64,000 nucleotides of DNA from Pelodictyon luteolum DSM 273 (GTDB lineage Bacteria > Bacteroidota > Chlorobiia > Chlorobiales > Chlorobiaceae), in assembly GCF_000012485.1 (NCBI RefSeq), contig NC_007512.1, positions 2,196,501 to 2,260,500 on the forward strand. The letters run 5' to 3'. Below, piece after piece: positions 54,787 to 64,000 of the stretch (positions are counted from its first letter, which is position 1; every line of letters starts with the position of its first letter). A model generated the notes under the pieces. It was given only the letters and a program-made list of their open reading frames with translations, had not been told where the DNA came from and ran no database searches. A program made the translations under genes and the position numbers.

Positions 54787-55133
54787 GATGCGGGGCTGTG
54801 CCCGGATAAAATCCTGCAGCCTCCGCATGCGACGCTTCTCACTCGAAACCGGAAGACTGAGGGAGGGAACACTCCGGCCCTCAACAAAGGGGGCCAAAGC
54901 CTCTGCGATGCAGGCCTGAAGCAGCTGCCGATAGAGCAGTGAAGCGCCCATAAGCGTATGCGGAAAAAGTCGGGGGAATCAGGAATTAAACCTCGAATAT
55001 TCCGGATGATAGGATCGGGGTATCGGGAATACAAAAATACAACCGCATAAGCCTCTTTCGTCTCGGCTCTGTATGAACGCCGGTATGAACGCCGCACCAC
55101 CCAAGGCCGCATACGCTCTCAGCAGCCGCTCAC
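54787..55133. other. Intergenic stretch after pfkA
   Basis: About 350 bases with no supportable gene. Minus-strand ORFs run from here back over pfkA and are shadows. The beginning of this stretch, read on the minus strand, encodes a helical segment (LLYRQLLQACIAEALAP) that could be a gene remnant, in line with the decayed gene next to it. Confidence 0.35.
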
Positions 55134-55750
55134 TTACCCATGCAGAACCGCCTGAAAACCGTATTGCAAAGATCTTACGCCCCCCTCACCGCCAAACCGG
55201 AGCAGTTCAGGAGGAGAGCAGATGAACCACGATGCGTACGAGGTTCTCCTTTTCCTACTATCAGATTCAGCGAAGGCTCCACGCAACCGGTCGACCACCC
55301 GATGGTCCTCTTCATAACCGAGCGGCATGAGTACCATGCCGCTTGTCTCAGGAAGGGTTACCCGCTGGTGGTCATAATCATCAAGCAAGCCGAGCGCCCG
55401 ACTGTAATCACCGATGATGGCAAGCAGAGCCTTTGCCTCATCCACCTCGAGAGTGCGGCGATGAGCCGTATAGACAATAAGCTTTAATGCTCGGTTGAGC
55501 TCTTTGAGACGGGCCTGGTTAAGGGTATAACCCCGGACAACATGCTCACGAAGGGTCCGCGCCGCCCTTCAGCCTGAAATACGCTGCCGACATGCTCGCT
55601 GATGGTTCTAACATTCTTTTCGAACAATACCGACATCTGCTTCTGCATGAGCCATATCGATTCCTTTTCCAGACAAACATCGAGAGTGAGGCTCCCATCA
55701 GGGGAACTGTAGAGGAGGATCTTCCCCCTGGCATCCTGCTCCTTCATCAC
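55134..55750 (-). pseudogene. Decayed RhuM-family gene
   Basis: Two fragments of one RhuM/virulence-type gene in different frames. The first, from 55750, reads KILLYSSPDGSLTLDVCLEK and SIWLMQKQMSVLFEKNVRTI, the RhuM N terminus, up to VFQAEG. At about 55560 the frame changes and the homology jumps directly to TLREHVVRGYTLNQARLKEL and then LGLLDDYDHQRVTLPETSG. The middle 50 or so residues of the usual protein are missing, so there is both an internal deletion and a frameshift. The Fic-like C-terminal part is absent. It marks a former accessory gene between pfkA and mnmE. Confidence 0.8.
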
Positions 55751-55851
55751 AAATGATGCTCAAAGCTGAAAACAAGGTCGACGCGACACACTCAAAAAAC
55801 ATAAGGCCATTCTTTGCCGAAAGACAACACGCTCAAGCAGGACATCGCCCC

Positions 55852-57273
55852 CTACTTTCCGATGCAGAACTGCCCGAATATCGTATTCAGCAGTTCTTCA
55901 CTGACAACCTTTCCCGTGATTTCTCCGACATAATCGAGTGCGGAACGGAGCTCAAAGGCGATAAGTTCTGTAGCCTCACCGCCCTCTATCAGTCCGAGGG
56001 CGTTATGGAGTGCATCCGAAGCGTTGCGGAGGGCCTCGTAGTGGCGGAGGCTGGTGACGAGCACGCTGGCTTCATGGAGCTTGTCGAGCCCTTCGACCAT
56101 GGATGCCATAAGGAGTTTGAGTTCCTCGATCCCTTCGCCGCTCCGTGCCGCCATGGGAACGACCGGGCTGCCTGCGGCAGTCTCCAGGGCAGCAATTCGC
56201 AGGGCGGAGTCCTTTACGAGATCGGTCTTGTTGGCAAGGAGGATCATCCGGGCTTCAGGGTGCCCGGCGCAGAGCGCCGCGGCAGACACAGCCTCCTCAC
56301 GGAACCCCTCCCCCGACACATCGAGCATGTAAAGGATGAGATCCGCCTCGGATATCTTGCGGTAGCTTCGCTCTATGCCTTCGTGCTCCACATCTTCCTC
56401 TGACTCCCTAAGGCCGGCGGTGTCGGTAAGTCGGAACATGGTCTTGTCGTAAACGAAGCACTCTTCGATATAGTCCCGCGTAGTGCCCGGCATGTGGCTG
56501 ACGATGGAGCGCTCCTCTCCGAGCAGCTTGTTGAGGAGGGTGGACTTGCCGGCGTTCGGGCGGCCGGCGATAACGGTAGAGACCCCTTCCGAGAGCAGCC
56601 TGCCATGCTGATAGGAATCGACAAGGCCTGAAAGCTCCGTCTGGAGCCGGATAACTTCGCCCCTGAGTTCCTCCCGGCTCTGGAACTCCACGTCCTCTTC
56701 GCTGAAGTCGAGTTCGAGCTCAAGGAGGGCGCAGGACTGCAGGAGCCCCTCCCTCATCTCCAGTAGGCGGCGCGAAAGGCCGCCCTGCATCTGCGTCACG
56801 GCCGTGCGGAATGCCCCATCGGTACGGGCGTGGATCATCTCGCCGATGGCTTCGGCCTGCAAAAGGTCGATGCGGCCGTTGAGGAAGGCGCGCCGGGTGA
56901 ACTCTCCGGGTTCGGCGAGCCGGCACCCCCCGTCAAGCAGCGCGGCGAGCACCCGGCGAACCACAACGGGCCCGCCATGACAGGTAAACTCGACCATATC
57001 CTCCATGGTGAACGACGAGGGGGCCCGGAAGACGAGCGCAACGACCTCGTCGACCATCCCCTCACCATCAAAAAGCGTACCCACATGGGCAGTGAACCCT
57101 TCAGCCGCCTCGAAACTGAACGCCTTCCCGCTTTTTTTCCTGAACGCCCTGTCAGCAATACCGAAGACGCCTTTCCCGCTCATCCGGACAATGGCGAGCG
57201 CCCCGACCCCCACCGGCGTGGCGATTGCGGCTATCGGGATATCGGGCTGCTGAAGTACGACAGATGCAGGCAT
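55852..57273 (-). CDS. mnmE: tRNA uridine-5-carboxymethylaminomethyl modification GTPase MnmE
   Basis: With MnmG it modifies the wobble uridine of several tRNAs. The 473-residue protein has the N-terminal folate-binding domain (PIAAIATPVGVGALAIVRMSG), a helical domain, and the inserted G domain with GRPNAGKSTLLN, DTAG and NKTD. The C-terminal CIGK with the catalytic Cys (FGQFCIGK) is intact. The SDR gene sits 30 bases upstream on the same strand and probably shares its transcript. Confidence 0.96.
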   Translation of the reverse strand: MPASVVLQQPDIPIAAIATPVGVGALAIVRMSGKGVFGIADRAFRKKSGKAFSFEAAEGFTAHVGTLFDGEGMVDEVVALVFRAPSSFTMEDMVEFTCHGGPVVVRRVLAALLDGGCRLAEPGEFTRRAFLNGRIDLLQAEAIGEMIHARTDGAFRTAVTQMQGGLSRRLLEMREGLLQSCALLELELDFSEEDVEFQSREELRGEVIRLQTELSGLVDSYQHGRLLSEGVSTVIAGRPNAGKSTLLNKLLGEERSIVSHMPGTTRDYIEECFVYDKTMFRLTDTAGLRESEEDVEHEGIERSYRKISEADLILYMLDVSGEGFREEAVSAAALCAGHPEARMILLANKTDLVKDSALRIAALETAAGSPVVPMAARSGEGIEELKLLMASMVEGLDKLHEASVLVTSLRHYEALRNASDALHNALGLIEGGEATELIAFELRSALDYVGEITGKVVSEELLNTIFGQFCIGK

Positions 57274-57303
57274 GGCTTCAAGAGGATATTGAAGGGTTAA
57301 TGT

Positions 57304-57987
57304 TTAGAGCGGACAGATGATGAGCTCTTCGTGCAGGATATCATCATCCGCAGCTATTGCGGCAATGATGGCGTTGACAACGGCCATGGTGTCCATGCGT
57401 TTTTCAGGCTGTATGCTGGTCGTATCGAAAAACGGAGTATCGACGGCTCCGGGACATATGCAGGACACCCTGATGCCATGCTCCCGGAACTCCTCCTTCA
57501 GCGATGCAGACAGACCAACGAGACCGAACTTGGTGGCACAATATGCCGCAGCCCCCTTGATGCCCCGCTTGCCGGCAATCGAGGCAATGTTGATGATCAT
57601 GCCACGGCGCCGTTTCTTCATCGCAGTGACCACCTCCTGAATCGCGAAAAACGGAGCTGCGAGGTTGACGGCAAGCATCCCCTCCCAGCTTTCTCGCGGG
57701 AGGGCTTCCATGTCACCGAATTCACCCCACCCGGCATTGTTCACCAGAACGTCAACCGGCGGGCCCTCCTCGCGGATCCGGCGAAACGCCTCGGCAATAT
57801 CCTCGGGGAGAGAAAGATCCGCCTGAAAGGAGCGGAACCGTCCCCCGCCCGACCCGGCCGGAATAAGGGTCTTTCTCCTGCTGAGCCCTACGACATTCCC
57901 GCCTTTTTCGACAAGGGCTTCCGAAAGGGCCAGCCCTATTCCGGAGCTTGATCCGGTAACAACGATTCCTGCATCCCTGATTTCCAT
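57304..57987 (-). CDS. Short-chain dehydrogenase/reductase
   Basis: A 227-residue classical SDR. The cofactor motif TGSSSGIGLAL, NNAG, the catalytic Ser in NIASIAG and the Tyr/Lys pair in YCATKFG are all present. Cofactor choice and substrate cannot be read from sequence. It lies 30 bases upstream of mnmE on the same strand. Confidence 0.9.
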   Translation of the reverse strand: MEIRDAGIVVTGSSSGIGLALSEALVEKGGNVVGLSRRKTLIPAGSGGGRFRSFQADLSLPEDIAEAFRRIREEGPPVDVLVNNAGWGEFGDMEALPRESWEGMLAVNLAAPFFAIQEVVTAMKKRRRGMIINIASIAGKRGIKGAAAYCATKFGLVGLSASLKEEFREHGIRVSCICPGAVDTPFFDTTSIQPEKRMDTMAVVNAIIAAIAADDDILHEELIICPL

Positions 57988-58103
57988 GGTCGTTCTCCAA
58001 TCGCATTATGCAAGGGGGGATCAGTTCAAGTATACGCAATAGCTCAGAGGAAATTGCTAACTTCACCCCAAAGTCAAGGAAACCGATCAATCCCCCACGC
58101 ATC

Positions 58104-58961
58104 ATGGATGAACATACACCCAACGAATCCCTGAAAGCTGAAATCACCGCCGTTCGCCAGCGCACCCTCCCCGAACAGTTCGACCGGGTACTCAGCCTGT
58201 TGAAGGTCCTTCGCCGGGAGTGCCCCTGGGACCGCAAACAGACACCGCAGTCGCTCGCGCACCTGCTTCTTGAGGAGAGCTATGAACTGGTGGACGCCAT
58301 CGACGGCAATGATGACGAGGAGTTGAAAAAAGAGCTGGGAGACCTGTTTCTGCATGTCTGCTTCCAGGCCGAGCTTGGCGAGGAGTCGGGGAAGTTCACC
58401 TTCAACGAGGTGATGGACGGCCTCTCCAGGAAACTGATCCACCGCCACCCGCATGTGTTCGCCGATACTGTCGCTGAAACAGAGGGCGATGTGCTTCGCA
58501 ACTGGGAGTCGCTGAAAATGAAGGAGGGGCGCAAGCGCCTGCTTGAGGGTGTACCGAAGGCTATGTCGGAGCTGCTGCGCGCCTACCGGGTGCAGAAAAA
58601 GGTTGCGGGGGTCGGCTTCGACTGGCCGAGTGGCGAAGGGGTGCTTGAGAAGCTTGCAGAGGAGGTTCGGGAACTGCAGGAAGCTCAGGGCCCACGAGAA
58701 CAGGAAGAGGAGTTCGGCGACATCCTCTTCACCCTCGTCAACTACAGCCGTTTCATCGGCACCAACCCGGAAGATGCGCTGAGAAAGGCTACGAACAAGT
58801 TCATGGGCCGGTTCGAGAACGTCGAGGATCGGGTTCAGGCATCAGGTCGCAGCTGGCAGGACCACACACCCGAAGAACTCGACACCCTCTGGCGGGAAGC
58901 AAAAAATACCCTCAGGCCGGATTCAGCCCTGCACACACCCGGAGAGAAACGCCCCGGCTGA
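58104..58961 (+). CDS. mazG: Nucleoside triphosphate pyrophosphohydrolase MazG
   Basis: Hydrolyses NTPs and dNTPs to monophosphates, and cleans out aberrant nucleotides. The 285-residue protein has the duplicated MazG fold: LRRECPWDRKQTPQSLAHLL and EESYELVDAI with the EExxE metal motif in the first copy, and EEVRELQEA and EEEFGDILFTLVN in the second. The start at MDEHTPNESL was chosen; 32 codons further upstream are open but not supported. The 3' end overlaps the converging esterase gene by 39 bases. Confidence 0.93.
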   Translation: MDEHTPNESLKAEITAVRQRTLPEQFDRVLSLLKVLRRECPWDRKQTPQSLAHLLLEESYELVDAIDGNDDEELKKELGDLFLHVCFQAELGEESGKFTFNEVMDGLSRKLIHRHPHVFADTVAETEGDVLRNWESLKMKEGRKRLLEGVPKAMSELLRAYRVQKKVAGVGFDWPSGEGVLEKLAEEVRELQEAQGPREQEEEFGDILFTLVNYSRFIGTNPEDALRKATNKFMGRFENVEDRVQASGRSWQDHTPEELDTLWREAKNTLRPDSALHTPGEKRPG

Positions 58962-59600
58962 CCGGAGGTACTCTACCCCGGGGCCGTGCCCGCCGATGAA
59001 TGCAGAGAAATCCACCCTCACACCTGCATCCCGGAGCCGGCGTCTATCTTCATTGCATTTTTCTTCTGTATACAACCGGTCCCTGAAACCGCGGCCAAGG
59101 TGCACCCGCCCCATCCCACCAAGCCCCTTTGCGTCGGGAGGGATGTCGCCGCCAAGCAGCATCACGGCCACCGGAGGGCGGCGACCATGAAGAGCGGCTC
59201 TTACAGCCATCGCCGCGCCCTGCGAAAATCCATGGAAAACAATCGTACCGGAAGCGCCGCCCCCGGCGGCAAGTGCGTCAAGCACCCCGTCCACATAGCC
59301 TACATTCTCTTCGATCCGCCGCAGCCGGTCCCGGGAAGTCATCCAGCTGCTGCCCTGTCCGCCGTCCCGCAAGATGACGGGATGGAGCGCCTCGATGGAC
59401 AGAAGAGTCCATCGATCGCTCCCGGGAATGGAGGAAAGAAGGCGGAGCTCATCTTCTGCGGTGCCGCCGTACCCGTGAAAGCCGACCAGGTACCCCGCTG
59501 GAGTCGGGGCCCCGGAAGGGCGCAGCAGTGTGCGCCCGCCGATCGTAACCGGGATCATGTGTTCGTTCACCATTTCCTCATGCACATCTTCTGTTACCAC
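58923..59600 (-). CDS. Alpha/beta hydrolase, phospholipase/carboxylesterase type
   Basis: A 225-residue alpha/beta hydrolase of the YpfH/acyl-protein thioesterase type. The oxyanion loop FHGYGG, the nucleophile GFSQGA and the catalytic His in GGHGPGVEY are visible. The substrate is unknown. The first 14 residues may be extra, an internal Met (MIPVTIGG) being a possible start. Its 3' end overlaps mazG on the other strand by 39 bases. Confidence 0.85.
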   Translation of the reverse strand: MVTEDVHEEMVNEHMIPVTIGGRTLLRPSGAPTPAGYLVGFHGYGGTAEDELRLLSSIPGSDRWTLLSIEALHPVILRDGGQGSSWMTSRDRLRRIEENVGYVDGVLDALAAGGGASGTIVFHGFSQGAAMAVRAALHGRRPPVAVMLLGGDIPPDAKGLGGMGRVHLGRGFRDRLYTEEKCNEDRRRLRDAGVRVDFSAFIGGHGPGVEYLRSAGAFLSGCVQG

Positions 59601-59610
59601 CCTGAAAAGG

Positions 59611-59637
59611 AAGGGGCCGCATCCCTTGCGGCCCCTT
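59611..59637. terminator. Terminator between treS and the esterase gene
   Basis: A 10-bp stem (AAGGGGCCGC / GCGGCCCCTT) with a 7-nt loop lies 15 bases beyond the treS stop. On the minus strand it is followed by CCTTTTC, on the plus strand by CTTCTTTTG; the T content is moderate. Confidence 0.75.
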
Positions 59638-59652
59638 CTTCTTTTGTTTCCC

Positions 59653-62955
<3,303 letters not shown>

Positions 62956-63005
62956 GGTGGGGTTGAACGGGTAAAGTGATTGAATTTTCAGATCGACAAA
63001 ATTTT

Positions 63006-64000
63006 TCAGCCGAAGCTCACCCTGAACACATGCGCCGGCATGATTGAGGGATCAAGCTCCACATAGTTCCACTCCCCCCTCCACTCATACTGCATGCCGC
63101 TGAAGAGGTCCTCGACCCTGAAGGCGTGGTCGTGGGAGAGGCCGAACTGCTCAAGCGGAAAGCGCATCCAGCCGCTGCGGCGCCGCTGGTGGTCGAGGTT
63201 GACGACGGTGAGAATGATGTTCCCTCCATCGTCGGACTGCTTGACGTAGCCCATGAGCCAATCGTTCTCGTGGCCGGGTGAGTCTTCGATGGTGAGGAAA
63301 GAGATGGACGGGGTCTGCTGCAGAGCGGCATTCTCCCTGCGGATGCGGTTGATGCGGGTGATCTCGGCGCGGATGTTGCCGGGGCGGTCGAGGTCCCACT
63401 CCCGGATCTCGTACTTTTCCGAATCAAGATATTCCTCCTTGCCCGGTGCCGGCGGCAGGTGCTCGCAGAGCTCATAGGCGGGGCCGTACATGCCGTAGTT
63501 CGACGAGAGGGTTGCGGCAAGCACCATGCGGATGATGAATTTCGGCCTGCCGCCGGTCTGCAGCTCCTCATGGAGGATGTCGGGGGTGTTCGGCCAGAAG
63601 TTCGCCCGCATGAACTGGCTGAGCGGAGGCGTGGTGAGCTCCTTCATATATTCCTGGAGCTCATGCTTGGTGTTGCGCCAGGTAAAGTAGCTGTAGGACT
63701 GGCTGTAGCCGATCTTGCCAAGGCGGGCCATGAGCTTCGGGCGGGTGAATGCCTCGGCGAGGAACACCGTATCGGGATGCTCCGCCCTGATGGAGGCGAT
63801 GGCCCACTCCCAGAACCCGAATGCCTTGGTGTGCGGGTTGTCGACGCGGAAGATCTTCACCCCTTTTCCGATCCAGAACAGGAAGATGCTTTTCAGCTCA
63901 ATCCAGAGGTTCTGCCAGTCGGCAGTCTCGAAATCGATCGGAAGGATGTCCTCATACCTCTTCGGGGGGTTCTCGGCGAACTGCACCGTGCCGTCCGGGC
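63006..64000 (-). CDS. glgE: Maltose-1-phosphate maltosyltransferase GlgE, 5' end outside window
   Basis: The C-terminal 331 residues of GlgE (GH13_3), which adds maltosyl units from maltose-1-phosphate to alpha-1,4-glucan. The catalytic Asp lies in IFRVDNPHTKAFGFWEW and the Glu in FLAEAFTRP. The frame is open to the window edge (residues PDGT before the first in-window GTG), so the N-terminal half lies outside. It precedes treS by 50 bases in the same operon. Confidence 0.93.
   Translation of the reverse strand, partial: PDGTVQFAENPPKRYEDILPIDFETADWQNLWIELKSIFLFWIGKGVKIFRVDNPHTKAFGFWEWAIASIRAEHPDTVFLAEAFTRPKLMARLGKIGYSQSYSYFTWRNTKHELQEYMKELTTPPLSQFMRANFWPNTPDILHEELQTGGRPKFIIRMVLAATLSSNYGMYGPAYELCEHLPPAPGKEEYLDSEKYEIREWDLDRPGNIRAEITRINRIRRENAALQQTPSISFLTIEDSPGHENDWLMGYVKQSDDGGNIILTVVNLDHQRRRSGWMRFPLEQFGLSHDHAFRVEDLFSGMQYEWRGEWNYVELDPSIMPAHVFRVSFG

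Noticed and set aside
54531-55112. 193-codon minus-strand ORF over the end of pfkA
   Set aside because: Mostly antisense to pfkA, with no ribosome site or recognisable domain.

Overview
The window reads as chromosome of a green sulfur bacterium (Chlorobi; Chlorobium/Pelodictyon group). The evidence is the P840 reaction-centre core (pscA, pscB), two chlorosome envelope proteins (csmB-type and csmE-type), a fumarate reductase set of the kind used in the reductive TCA cycle, and a GC-rich base composition with AT-rich stretches upstream of photosynthesis genes. The species assignment is by inference; no search was run. No insertion sequence, prophage or CRISPR array was seen. One tRNA gene, tRNA-Arg(CCT), is present.

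Layout. 1-8.7 kb: the end of an EF-G-like GTPase, a GT2 polyprenol-phosphate mannosyltransferase, pscB-pscA, dapF, rubredoxin, a monofunctional transglycosylase and a monoheme cytochrome c. 8.7-20.7 kb: tRNA-Arg and mutL, cinA, bifunctional thrA, atpG-atpA, then thrB-thrC-plsC. 20.8-28.4 kb: ribH-gmhA, a voltage-gated K+ channel with a C-terminal zinc ribbon, hemE, the three-gene fumarate reductase operon and a CBS-domain protein. 28.6-34.9 kb: a compact six-gene minus-strand operon with a CsoR-family repressor carrying a CstR-like Cys-Asn-Cys set, TolC, a very short adaptor lipoprotein, an RND pump, a PII-like small protein and an ETHE1/glyoxalase-II-like hydrolase. A CsoR-type dyad lies in front of it. 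This is the best candidate for an undescribed system: possibly a sulfur-stress (persulfide-responsive) efflux module.

34.9-45.7 kb: a START-like protein, a 45-residue single-membrane-helix gene, csmB, an amgK-murU-namZ-symporter operon that looks like muropeptide sugar salvage, a hybrid sensor kinase broken by a one-base slip in an A-run, its response regulator, and csmE. 45.7-55.8 kb: an atypical SDR, a duplicated pentapeptide-repeat protein, small unknown genes, an HTH/PAS-like regulator, kup, two tandem RlpA-like proteins, a DUF1847 protein, pfkA and a decayed rhuM gene. 55.8-64 kb: mnmE with an SDR gene, mazG, an esterase, and the treS-maltokinase fusion with glgE (cut by the window edge), which convert trehalose/maltose into alpha-glucan.

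Genes sit close together, often with ATGA overlaps inside operons, and most transcription units end in clear hairpin terminators. Large ORFs opposite pscA, atpA, sdhA, the RND gene and others are GC-rich antisense shadows and were left out.
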